Of a DNA stretch of 64,000 nt, positions 28,350-36,534 are shown one piece after another. Below the pieces are notes generated by a model, which saw only the letters and a program-made list of their open reading frames with translations, was not told the DNA's origin and did not search any database. Position 1 is the stretch's first letter. Each line of letters starts with the position of its first letter. This DNA is from JBBBNV01 sp037137075 (GTDB taxonomy: Bacteria > Bacillota > Bacilli > Paenibacillales > NBRC-103111): contig NZ_JBBBNV010000002.1 in assembly GCF_037137075.1 (NCBI RefSeq), forward strand, positions 124,001 through 188,000, read 5' to 3'. Made by a program: the position numbers and the translations under genes.

Positions 28350-28365
28350 AGGTAAACGCTTTCTC
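28350..28365 (-). promoter_or_regulatory. cre-like site upstream of gntP
   Basis: AGGTAAACGCTTTCTC matches the CcpA consensus core with a mismatch at each end. It lies 24 bases before the gntP start, inside the operon, where it could act as a roadblock or control an internal promoter. Confidence 0.65.
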
Positions 28366-28386
28366 AAATTATGGAAGAGAACAGGG

Positions 28387-29226
28387 TTACTCCCTGTTCG
28401 CAAACAGTGCAACAAAACGGCTCATGGCTGGCACAATTGCATTCTCCAGCTCCGCCATCATAACGGACAAATGAGCGTCGGGCTTGACATTCACCAATTG
28501 CTTCAGAAAGTCCGTAGCGGCAAGTGAAATTTCGGTGTTGACATTGATTTTGCAAATGCCGCGCTTAATTGTCTCGGTAATGATGGCATCCGGTGTGCCC
28601 GATCCGCCGTGCAGGACGAGCGGGATATCGATCGCCGAACGGATTTGCTCCAGCAGCGGAAGATTGATGTTTGGCTCCCCGCTGTACATCCCATGTACGG
28701 TGCCGATGGCGGCCGCGAGGAAATCAACGCCTGTTTCGGCGACGAATTGCTTGGCATCGGAAGGGCTTGTCAGCGTACCGTCGCCTTCCTCCTCGTCGGA
28801 GAAAGCGCCTCTGGCCAGCGATCCGATTTCGGCTTCGACAGATACGCCTGACGCGTGCGCCATGGCAACGATTTCTTTCGTATGATGAACATTTTGCTCC
28901 AAGTTATACCTGGAGCCGTCATACATGACCGAAGAGAATCCGGCGGCAATTGCGCGCTCAATGGATTCCTTTTCATACGCGTGGTCGAGGTGAAGCGCCA
29001 CCGGCACGGACGATTTGGCTGCAAGGACCTTCACCATAGCGGCAAAGCCTTCGACATCAACGGTTGGAAAATAACGCTCTCCCAGCGCGATAATGACCGG
29101 CTGGTCCAAGCCTTCGGCCGCACGTACGGAGGCCCGGGCGGTTTCCTGGTTGTATACGTTAAAGGCGGCTACGGCGTAATTCCCTTCCCGGGCTGCTGTC
29201 AGTATCGCTTTGGTATTCCCAATCAT
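28387..29226 (-). CDS. Class II ketose-bisphosphate-type aldolase
   Basis: The protein has 279 residues of the zinc-dependent fructose-/tagatose-bisphosphate aldolase family. Zinc and catalytic residues are visible: ALHLDHA (catalytic Asp and zinc His), EAEIGSL, GTVHGMY and VLHGGSGTPD. The phosphate-binding end KINVNTE is present. The usual DGSH is DGSR here. GTG 29238 is also in frame, but the ATG at 29226 starts at the family's MxxNTKxxL motif. In the known L-threonate/D-erythronate operons this place is taken by the decarboxylating OtnC, so this enzyme may act on the keto-phosphate product of the kinase. Confidence 0.88.
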   Translation of the reverse strand: MIGNTKAILTAAREGNYAVAAFNVYNQETARASVRAAEGLDQPVIIALGERYFPTVDVEGFAAMVKVLAAKSSVPVALHLDHAYEKESIERAIAAGFSSVMYDGSRYNLEQNVHHTKEIVAMAHASGVSVEAEIGSLARGAFSDEEEGDGTLTSPSDAKQFVAETGVDFLAAAIGTVHGMYSGEPNINLPLLEQIRSAIDIPLVLHGGSGTPDAIITETIKRGICKINVNTEISLAATDFLKQLVNVKPDAHLSVMMAELENAIVPAMSRFVALFANRE

Positions 29227-29255
29227 GAATGGTTTCACTCTTTTCTTTGTTAGCC

Positions 29256-30689
29256 TTAGCTTTCGATCTTTTGTACGGTTTCAAGCAGCGTCCGCTCTCC
29301 GCCCACGTTGCCGGGGAAAACGATGTAAGGGATGCCGCTGAATTTGGCCTCATTTCCGGTCAGCCATACCGGGATACCGGCTGCTACCTGGCCGAGAACG
29401 AGAGCCTTGCGGATGCCCAGACCCTTGGTGGCCACATCGCTGGAGGTAATGCCGCCTTTGGCGATAATAAACTTCGGCATCACCTTCAGCGATTGAACGA
29501 CTTCAACGAGGGCCTGGGATACGGTCTGGCTGATTTTGAAATTGTCCGCTTTGTTATCGACGGCAATCAGCTTGCGGCTGCTGTACACGACAACGCTGCT
29601 TCCGACGGCGATATGCTTGTTGGCCTCCGCGATAACCCGTTCCAGCTCCTGCTTATACCCTGCCGGGTCAAGAACCTGCTCGACATGAATCTCCAGGCTG
29701 ATGAGTCCCGGATGGGTAAGCAGCTGCTCCAGCTGACGTGTCGTTTTCTGCACATATGAACCGACGACCACGATACCGCCATGGCCTTCCTGGCCGTTTG
29801 CAATGAGCTTGTTTTTCGGCAAAAAATCCTGATCGGAAATGCCGGCATACGACTTCACGAAGGACGCCGCTGTCCGGAAAATAAACGACTTTCCTTCCGC
29901 TTCGGCCTGCAGCAGTGCAAGCGACAAAACGTCCATGTCAGCATAAGAAAGGGCGTTGACGACGATCGGCACATTGTTTTGGGCCTGCAGCAGCACTGCT
30001 TTTACCGCGTCCGGACCGCGCCGGATATCCTCCAGCGAAATAACGAGGCATTCGGCGGCTGTGCGGCGGCCGTTTGTTTTCTCCTCAACCCAGGCTGTCA
30101 GATCGCCATGCTTGTAGCCGAATACTTTATCCTTGGCAAACTCGGTTTCATTTACCGGGATTAGCTGTTCTCCTTCAAGCATAAAATGTGTGTTTCCGTA
30201 CGTTACCCGTCCGCCCTCGAAGAAGGCGGGAATAATGAGATGGCCGTCAAAGCCGTGACCGCTCAGGCGGACAATCTCTTCGGACAGCACATCGGTCTCC
30301 AGCGGGTAATAGCCGCGCAGCATGGAATCGCTGCGGCTCACAAATGTATAGGCTTGTCCGCTCTCGGCAGCCGTTTCATGCACATGACGCGCAATTTCAC
30401 GGTTTATCCGCTCTGCCGCTTCGGCATCAAGACCGCGGGTATTGGTCAGTATATAGAAAAGTGATTCGGGCGCCTCGAACGCTTCCCGGAGCAGCTCTTT
30501 GTCCCACTGGGTCAGCACATGAATGTCATGTACGGTTTGGACTCCGGTCGGGTCATCGTCCAGCACAATAATTTTACGGCTCTGGGAGTCGTTCATTCGC
30601 TTGATTTCTTGACGCAGCCCCTGATCGTTCCATTCGGAAGGCAATGCTGCCCGTAGAGCGTCAAGCGTCTTTGGTTTGGCTTCAGTCAT
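29256..30689 (-). CDS. otnK: Four-carbon acid sugar kinase (OtnK/DUF1537)
   Basis: The product has 477 residues. The N-terminal domain opens KIIVLDDDPTGVQTVHDIHV, the DUF1537 signature, followed by FYILTNTRGLD and SRSDSMLRGYYPLETD. The C-terminal nucleotide-binding domain contains FIIAKGGITSSDVATKGLGI. Characterised members phosphorylate 3-oxo-tetronates at the 4-hydroxyl. It sits between the dehydrogenase and the aldolase, matching the ygbJ-ygbK order. An AGGTG ribosome site precedes the ATG. Confidence 0.9.
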   Translation of the reverse strand: MTEAKPKTLDALRAALPSEWNDQGLRQEIKRMNDSQSRKIIVLDDDPTGVQTVHDIHVLTQWDKELLREAFEAPESLFYILTNTRGLDAEAAERINREIARHVHETAAESGQAYTFVSRSDSMLRGYYPLETDVLSEEIVRLSGHGFDGHLIIPAFFEGGRVTYGNTHFMLEGEQLIPVNETEFAKDKVFGYKHGDLTAWVEEKTNGRRTAAECLVISLEDIRRGPDAVKAVLLQAQNNVPIVVNALSYADMDVLSLALLQAEAEGKSFIFRTAASFVKSYAGISDQDFLPKNKLIANGQEGHGGIVVVGSYVQKTTRQLEQLLTHPGLISLEIHVEQVLDPAGYKQELERVIAEANKHIAVGSSVVVYSSRKLIAVDNKADNFKISQTVSQALVEVVQSLKVMPKFIIAKGGITSSDVATKGLGIRKALVLGQVAAGIPVWLTGNEAKFSGIPYIVFPGNVGGERTLLETVQKIES

Positions 30690-30788
30690 TTTGCTGCACC
30701 TGCCTGTTTACATGATGGTGAACGGGCCGCTGCTTGCGGCCGACGGGTATATGAAGTGGCATGGAATCGGTCAACTGCCAAGAAGGCC

Positions 30789-31682
30789 TTACTTTGCCTG
30801 GACTTGAACGCCGGCCAGCTTTTCGAAATATTGCACGATGCCGCCGTGGTCGTCCGCAGCTTTGCCGTCAATTTTAAGCGCGTGGAAAATTTCCAGCAGC
30901 TGGCTGCTGAGCGGCAAAGGCACGCCGATATCATGAGCGGTCTCCATGACATTGGTCATATCCTTCAGGTTAATGTCGATACGTCCGCCGGCGACGAAAT
31001 TTCGCTTCAGGATGAGAGGGACCTTAGCGTCCAGCACTGCGCTTCCGGCCAATCCGCCGCGGATCGCCTGATACATCTTGTCGATGTCGATGCCCGCTTT
31101 GGCGGCAAATACGAGCGCCTCGGACATCGCGGCAATGTTCAAATTAACGATAATCTGATTCGCCAGCTTGGCGGTTGTGCCGCAGCCGTTGTCCCCGACC
31201 AGCGTGACATCCTGACCGACCGTTTGAAGCACATCCAGCACCTGCTCAAAAACACTCTGGCTGCCGCCGACCATAATCGCAAGGGTGCCGTCAATTGCTT
31301 TCGGCTCGCCGCCGCTAACCGGCGCATCCAGCATGAACAGTCCTGCTTCGGCTGCTTTGTCCGCAAGCTCTTTGGAAGCAACGGGCGTAATCGAGCTCAT
31401 GTCGATAATGACACTGCCTTGGCGCGCGCCCTTCAGTATACCGTTCTCGCCGGTAATGACCTCCGTCACATGCCTTGAGTTCGGCAGCATGGTAATGATG
31501 ACATCGCTGTTTTCCGCAACTTCCTTCGGCGTTGCTGCCGGCTGGGCGCCTTGCGCCGCGAGAAGGTCGACAGCCTCTCTATTAATATCGAAGACGGTCA
31601 GGGCGTATCCGGCTTTCAACAGGTTCATTGACATAGGCCGGCCCATGATGCCCAGCCCGATAAATCCGATTTTCTTGTTCAC
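30789..31682 (-). CDS. NAD(P)-dependent beta-hydroxyacid dehydrogenase (LtnD/GarR-like)
   Basis: The protein has 297 residues. The Rossmann loop is IGFIGLGIMGRPMSMNLLKAG, the substrate loop is DAPVSGGEPKA, the catalytic Lys is in GCGTTAKLANQI, and the C-terminal cofactor/substrate helix is INLKDMTNVMETA. In the OtnK pathway the homologous LtnD oxidises L-threonate or D-erythronate to the 2-oxo acid. The GTG at 31682 has GGAGGG at seven bases; the ATG at 31697 overlaps this site. It is the first gene of the operon, with cre and GntR-type sites upstream. Confidence 0.88.
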   Translation of the reverse strand: MNKKIGFIGLGIMGRPMSMNLLKAGYALTVFDINREAVDLLAAQGAQPAATPKEVAENSDVIITMLPNSRHVTEVITGENGILKGARQGSVIIDMSSITPVASKELADKAAEAGLFMLDAPVSGGEPKAIDGTLAIMVGGSQSVFEQVLDVLQTVGQDVTLVGDNGCGTTAKLANQIIVNLNIAAMSEALVFAAKAGIDIDKMYQAIRGGLAGSAVLDAKVPLILKRNFVAGGRIDINLKDMTNVMETAHDIGVPLPLSSQLLEIFHALKIDGKAADDHGGIVQYFEKLAGVQVQAK

Positions 31683-31709
31683 GTGGGGTCCCTCCATAGG
31701 AAAATCTTG

Positions 31710-31725
31710 TTGTAAACGCTACCAA
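31710..31725. promoter_or_regulatory. cre site at the head of the sugar-acid operon
   Basis: TTGTAAACGCTACCAA matches the CcpA consensus with one mismatch. It lies 28 bases before the dehydrogenase start, between it and the GntR regulator. Confidence 0.75.
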
Positions 31726-31744
31726 CATGTTACTCATTCATTAT

Positions 31745-31773
31745 TGTACACAAATAAATATATTTTGTATACA
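31745..31773. promoter_or_regulatory. Two GntR-type operator boxes
   Basis: TGTATACA (31766-31773) is a perfect palindrome of the GntR general form yGTM-KACy. TGTACACA (31745-31752) is a one-base variant exactly 21 bases away, two helical turns. They lie between the divergent dehydrogenase operon and the gntR-type gene. Confidence 0.6.
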
Positions 31774-31873
31774 TTTTTTTAATTATCGTATCCATAAATG
31801 CAGATCCAATGGTAAAATCCCGTTGTGTCTCCCGGAACTTTTCGCTAAAGTAGATGATAGAGGTGAATGAGAG

Positions 31874-32494
31874 ATGGAGGATAGCAGCAGCAAGTCGCGT
31901 TCGGCGTACCAGCATTGCTATGAAGCGCTGCGGGATATGATTTTGAATGGGACCATTGCGCAGGGGACGAAGCTGGTGGAGGAGAAGCTTGCGGCCGAGC
32001 TCGGGGTCAGCCGTACGCCGATCCGGGAGTCCATCCGCAAGCTGGAGCAGGAGGGGCTTATCGTCAATAAACGGGTGGTGCGGCTTTCGCAGACCGACCT
32101 GCGCAACACCTTTGAGCTGCGAAAGCTGCTCGAGGGGCATGCCGCCCGGAGCGCGGCCGCTTATTTATCCGCAGAGGAGCTGCAGCGGCTGGAGCGCTGT
32201 GTGGAAATCGGACGAACCGGGACCCGGGAAGAAATTATGGAAGCCAATCGGGAGTTCCACGAAATTATTATGGGCGCCAGCAACAACGCGCTGATGATTG
32301 ATTTGTTCGACCGCATGCAGTCGGTCATTTATTTGTTTCGGCAAACGGTCGTTTATTCGAATCGTCCGTTCCTTATTGACGAGCATCAGCGGATTTGCGA
32401 AGCGATCCGGGCCCATGACGGGGACACCGCCGAGCAGCTGATGAAGGAGCATTTGCAGTCGGATTTGGAGTTTTGCCTGCATCTTATTCGATAA
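31874..32494 (+). CDS. GntR-family (FCD) transcriptional regulator
   Basis: The protein has 206 residues. The N-terminal winged helix is typical (YEALRDMILNGTIAQGTKLV, ELGVSRTPIRESIRKLEQEG). The C-terminal FCD effector domain is all-helical, with metal-binding type residues in EANREFHEIIM and DEHQRICEAI. It is divergent from the sugar-acid operon with paired palindromes between, so it probably controls that operon in response to a pathway metabolite. GAGGTGA lies before the ATG at 31874. Confidence 0.9.
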   Translation: MEDSSSKSRSAYQHCYEALRDMILNGTIAQGTKLVEEKLAAELGVSRTPIRESIRKLEQEGLIVNKRVVRLSQTDLRNTFELRKLLEGHAARSAAAYLSAEELQRLERCVEIGRTGTREEIMEANREFHEIIMGASNNALMIDLFDRMQSVIYLFRQTVVYSNRPFLIDEHQRICEAIRAHDGDTAEQLMKEHLQSDLEFCLHLIR

Positions 32495-32532
32495 AGCCTC
32501 CCTTCCTTAAGCATTCCTTAAGGCTCGCGGAC

Positions 32533-32577
32533 AGAAGCTTTCTTGCGGCCATCGGCTGTCAAGAAAGCTTCTTTTTT
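32533..32577 (+). terminator. Terminator of the gntR-type gene
   Basis: AGAAGCTTTCTTG pairs with CAAGAAAGCTTCT and is followed by TTTTT, 39 bases past the stop. Confidence 0.9.
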
Positions 32578-32661
32578 CCGAACAGGCACACCGCAAGGAT
32601 ATAGGCACATATGATATGGCATATGTCCAGAGCCTAAGGAAAAGGAGGCGTACGGGAATTC

Positions 32662-33357
32662 ATGGCCGTTTCCTATATGGATTTCACATCCCCAGCCGTG
32701 CAGTTTACGTATGATCTGAGCAGCAATACGTTTTTCAAAAAGGACCCTCAAAATTATATAAATACGTTATCGATTCATCAGCTGAACACACTTGGAAATG
32801 TGTCTCTGCTGGATATTTACTTAAGCAAGGGCAATGTGGTGGAGCCCCATTTCCACCAAAATGCATCCGAGCTGGTGTACTGCATTTCCGGGGGGGCCAT
32901 TGTGTCTATCGTAAATCCGTTTACGAAGCAGCTGCTTCATTTTACGATTCAGCCGGGTCAGGTCGCGAATGTGCCGCAAGGCTGGTGGCACTATGAGATG
33001 GCGACTATGGATAACACGCATTTGCTGGCTATTTTTGACGCTCCGGTTCCCGAATTTATTGGCGGCTCCGATTTGTTGAGGCTGACGCCGGCAAGCGTGC
33101 TGGCCTACACATATTGTCTGAACGAAGCCAAGGTGAAGGATGCGCTCGCGCCGATTACGGAGACGGTCGTGATCGGCCCGCCGTCCGATTGCAAGCGGGA
33201 GCAGCCGCCAGGCTTCGACGCGAATGATTCGGCCTGCGCCTACCCGATCGGCTATAATCCGGGGAACGGCCATATGCAGCGGCAGGCATGGGGAGGACCC
33301 CGGCAGCGGCCGATAATTGGCAACGGCTGGGGCTATCCGCCCCGTCCCGGCTGCTGA
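32662..33357 (+). CDS. Cupin-domain protein
   Basis: The product has 231 residues. A germin-like cupin barrel occupies residues about 45-140: PHFHQNASELVYCISGGA carries the HxH and Glu metal ligands and NVPQGWWHYEMA the last His. After about residue 175 comes an unusual Pro/Gly/Arg-rich tail (GGPRQRPIIGNGWGYPPRPG). It resembles oxalate-decarboxylase-related single cupins found in spore formers; a coat or morphogenetic role is possible. The AAAGGAGG site is 13 bases before the ATG, longer than normal, with no better start between. Confidence 0.8.
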   Translation: MAVSYMDFTSPAVQFTYDLSSNTFFKKDPQNYINTLSIHQLNTLGNVSLLDIYLSKGNVVEPHFHQNASELVYCISGGAIVSIVNPFTKQLLHFTIQPGQVANVPQGWWHYEMATMDNTHLLAIFDAPVPEFIGGSDLLRLTPASVLAYTYCLNEAKVKDALAPITETVVIGPPSDCKREQPPGFDANDSACAYPIGYNPGNGHMQRQAWGGPRQRPIIGNGWGYPPRPGC

Positions 33358-33360
33358 TAA

Positions 33361-33830
33361 GTGAGCTGGACGCCGTCATGCGGCGGGGCGCCGGGGGATT
33401 CGCCGGGGGATTGCAGCAGCGCGCCGGCGGCTGGAGCGATGGCGGCCATGAACAGACGATATGGCTGGAGCATACACTTCAGGACTTGGGCGGCCTGCGC
33501 TGTTTTTGCCGTGACGGGAACGGAAGTGATTTGTCCAGCGGGCCGGGTATCGTGGAGGATGTCTGCGCGATGGCCAGCTGATTGTCGATGTGCGCTCCCT
33601 CCGCTGGCGCTTCGATCGCGGGTTAGCGGGGGGTTCCCCGCCGATGTTCTTCATTGGTAACATTGTTACCGGATAGGGTCATTGTATCCTGGCGATTTTT
33701 GTTATAGTCAACTGTTTTTTCCTGCTGCTACGCAAGATTGACACTGGACCTGCAGCCGTTTAAAATTTGGATAAAAATCATTGGAAACTTTGTTGCCGAA
33801 AAATAACGAGAGAATCGCAGGTGATGAGCA
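33361..33830. other. Gene-free GC-rich stretch then AT-rich promoter region
   Basis: Several frames are open on both strands in 33361-33663, but none has a ribosome site or a recognisable protein; high GC explains them. After 33680 the sequence turns AT-rich and should hold the promoter of the TetR-type gene. I see no repeats or RNA genes. Confidence 0.5.
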
Positions 33831-34507
33831 ATGAGCGACAAACCGTTTCCCAGCCCTGATCATGGTGCCGGTGTGAACACAAATGTGCCGAAAACCTACA
33901 AAGAAGCCCGCTTGCAGAACACGGAGAACCTGCGCAATCTTGTCGTTGAAGCAGCAGCAGCGATTTTGCAGGAAGAGGGGCCGGAGGCTGTAACGGTACG
34001 CAGGGTGGCGCAGCAAATGGACTGCTCGACCAAAATCATATACAGCTTGTTTGTGAACAAGGAGGGGCTGGCGCAGCAATTGTATTTGCACGGCTGCAGG
34101 CTGCTGGCTTATGAGCTGGATAGAGCAGGGAGCCAGGCGGCGGCTCCGGCGCAGCATTTGTTGCATTTGGGGGAGGCCATTGGCATTTTGGACAGCGTTA
34201 CACGAATTACTATAAGCTCATGTTCGGAGGCGCCTTTACGGACTTCAAACCGGACGAGGCGAGCATGAACGGTACGGTGACTGCGATGCGGCAAGTATTG
34301 AATGTCGTATCCAAGGCGCAAGAGGAGGGGCTGCTTGCAGGCCTGCTTGATACGGAAGCGGTCGTGCATGTATTCTGGGCCTCGCTTCACGGAGTGATTC
34401 ATCTATACATGGGCGGTCACATTGGGGACGCTCAGTCTGCCCATGCTGTTTACAGACAGTCGCTGACTTTAATGGTGGGCGCGTTGCTTCCGCAGCAGCC
34501 TGCGTAA
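33831..34507 (+). pseudogene. TetR-family regulator, frameshifted
   Basis: The first frame (33831 on) encodes an N-terminal helix-turn-helix, TVRRVAQQMDCSTKIIYSLF, VNKEGLAQQLYLHGC, and goes on to about 34190, ending meaninglessly (VTRITISSCSEAP). A second frame shifted by two bases picks up as NYYKLMFGGAFTDF and carries the effector domain to 34507 (VVHVFWASLHGVIHLYMGGH). YYKLMF follows the DNA-binding half in intact TetR proteins, so an indel lies at about 34185-34210. Whether it is a real mutation or a sequence error cannot be told here. The iron alcohol dehydrogenase follows downstream. Confidence 0.8.
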
Positions 34508-34598
34508 GGATGCTTAACCGGGGCTTCGGGGTTTAACGAAACGAAAGCCGGAGGAGGGCTTTCCGGCGAGCGTGCTAGCTGATGAATAAATGATTCGC

Positions 34599-34624
34599 CT
34601 TGCCTGCTGCAGGCAGGGCTTTTT
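34599..34624 (+). terminator. Terminator after the TetR pseudogene
   Basis: CTTGCCTGC and GCAGGCAGG form a compact stem followed by GCTTTTTCT. A second hairpin without a T run (GAAAGCC/GGGCTTTC) lies at 34541-34562. Confidence 0.7.
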
Positions 34625-34880
34625 CTGTGAAAGAGCTGCTTTCATACCGGGGATGCGACAGAAAGTCATGACGGTTTTTTGGGGATTAGAAATCATGCCG
34701 GACGACAGGTGGTATGAACGTTTGCAGGAGCTATCCGAAATGCGCAGCTTCGATTCGGTCCTGCCTGATACAATGGCTAGATGTAACATTGTGATTTTAA
34801 TCACATAATGATCAAGGGATTTATTTTACAATGAAAGGGAACCATTGGCAGGCATTTTGATAGACTAAGGAGTGAGCGCA

Positions 34881-36059
34881 ATGCTGTCTGTCCGGACTAT
34901 TTATTGGCCTTCTATTAATTTGATCGGTCCCGGTTGTGTCAAACAAATCGGCGGGGAAATTCGCAAGCTGGGAGGAACCAAGGCACTGCTTGTGACGGAT
35001 CAAGTGCTGAATCAGCTTGGTGTGGTCAAGCGGGTAACGGATGTGCTGGAGGAGAGCGGCATCCCGTATGCCGTCTTCGATGATGTGAAGCCGAATCCGA
35101 CAACCCGCAACGTATATGACGGCTTGGAGGCTTTTCAGCGAGAGGCGTGCGACTTTATTATTTCACTGGGCGGCGGGTCGCCCCAGGACGCGGCCAAGGC
35201 AATTGGACTGCTGTTTACAAACGGCGGGAACATTGTGGATTACGAAGGTATCGGCAAATCCGTGTATAAATCGGTGCCCATTATGGCTGTCAACACGACC
35301 GCTGGAACCGCCTCGGAGGTGACCATCAATTATGTCATTACCGATGAGCATCGAAAAATCAAAATGGTCATGGTCGATCCGAACTCGCTGGCGGCCATTG
35401 CAATTAATGATCCCGAGCTGATGCTTCAAAAGCCCGCCTCCCTGACTGCAGCGACCGGGATGGACGCATTAACGCATGCCATCGAATCTTATATTACAAA
35501 AGGCAGCTTCGCGCTGTCGGATGCGCTATCGCTGAAGGCGATTGAGTTTATCGCGGCCTCGCTCCCGGATGCGGTCGCCGATGGGCAGAACCTGGAAGCG
35601 AGATCTGGTATGGCATGGGGCTCGTATGTCGCCGGGCTGTCCTTCTCTAACAGCGGCCTCGGCATTGTACACAGCATGGCCCATCAGCTCGGCTCCGAGT
35701 ACGATTTGCCGCACGGCGTGGCCAACGCCATTTTGCTCCCTTACGTGATGGACTTTAATCTGGACGCCTGCCCGCACAAATTCGCGGATATTGCCAAAGC
35801 GCTTGGGACGGACCCCGGAGAAACGGCATCGGTACAGGAAGCAGCTCAAGCCGCGCTGCGGGCCGTACAGGAGCTGTCGGCCAAGGTGGGCATCCCTGCG
35901 CTGGAAGAGACGGCTTTCCGGCTGGAGGATATCGACCGGCTGGCCGATCAGGCGATGAAGGATGTTTGTACTGGCGGAAATCCGAAGGAAGTAAGCAAGG
36001 AGCAAATCAAGGAAATTTACCGAAGGGCATACTACAAGCAATATTATCCGCGGGACTGA
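34881..36059 (+). CDS. Iron-containing alcohol dehydrogenase
   Basis: The 392-residue protein is a group III, iron-dependent alcohol dehydrogenase. The NAD-binding motif is SLGGGSPQDAAK. The metal ligands lie in ATGMDALTHAIESY and NSGLGIVHSMAHQLG, and YDLPHGVANAILLP is the family signature. Members oxidise or reduce small alcohols and aldehydes such as butanol, propanediol or lactaldehyde; the substrate is not predictable. The start is the ATG at 34881, eight bases after AAGGAG; an upstream GTG at 34872 overlaps the site. It is monocistronic. Confidence 0.93.
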   Translation: MLSVRTIYWPSINLIGPGCVKQIGGEIRKLGGTKALLVTDQVLNQLGVVKRVTDVLEESGIPYAVFDDVKPNPTTRNVYDGLEAFQREACDFIISLGGGSPQDAAKAIGLLFTNGGNIVDYEGIGKSVYKSVPIMAVNTTAGTASEVTINYVITDEHRKIKMVMVDPNSLAAIAINDPELMLQKPASLTAATGMDALTHAIESYITKGSFALSDALSLKAIEFIAASLPDAVADGQNLEARSGMAWGSYVAGLSFSNSGLGIVHSMAHQLGSEYDLPHGVANAILLPYVMDFNLDACPHKFADIAKALGTDPGETASVQEAAQAALRAVQELSAKVGIPALEETAFRLEDIDRLADQAMKDVCTGGNPKEVSKEQIKEIYRRAYYKQYYPRD

Positions 36060-36354
36060 GCTGCACCCGAATGAAATAAAAGAACCTTCCCGTGTGACAG
36101 GATCATCGCGATAAATAGGGCTTGCTGAACAATGAATAAACGGTAGAAATCATGAGATAATCCACTATGGGAAATCGTGGTTTAATAATTGATGACCTGC
36201 ACGGTTTGTGCGGGAATTCTTTAAAAAACCTTGTACCTGCAGTAAAGTGAACAGTTTAGAATGTTCCGATTGAACCCAAATGGATGGCGAAAAGAGCATA
36301 TTATGCATGATTTCTTGTATATCTTGTATTCGTTCAGCAAGCCCAAAATAAAAG
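36060..36354. other. Intergenic region, no gene seen
   Basis: This AT-rich stretch between the alcohol dehydrogenase and the shared hairpin has no frame with a ribosome site. No repeat or RNA was recognised. Confidence 0.5.
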
Positions 36355-36399
36355 CCCCGGCACCAAGTCAGAGATAGCCATTCTGATTCGGTGCCGGGG
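36355..36399. terminator. Hairpin between convergent genes
   Basis: CCCCGGCACC (36355-36364) pairs with GGTGCCGGGG (36390-36399). The plus strand continues TTCTATTT. It probably ends the alcohol dehydrogenase transcript; the flavoprotein gene (minus) stops 136 bases away. Confidence 0.7.
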
Positions 36400-36534
36400 T
36401 TCTATTTCATCCGGGGTTCCGCTGCACAGATACTTCCTGGATCGGCTGCACTAAGCTTGGAAAGAAAGGGCGGACGGTTGGTGTTTGCCGTATTTTCCGA
36501 AAAACGATTCTGTCTACAATTCGGTGTTTCCGGA

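Noticed and set aside
33361..33663. Overlapping frames on both strands after the cupin gene
   Set aside because: GC-rich stretch with open frames in several phases; no ribosome site, no family resemblance.
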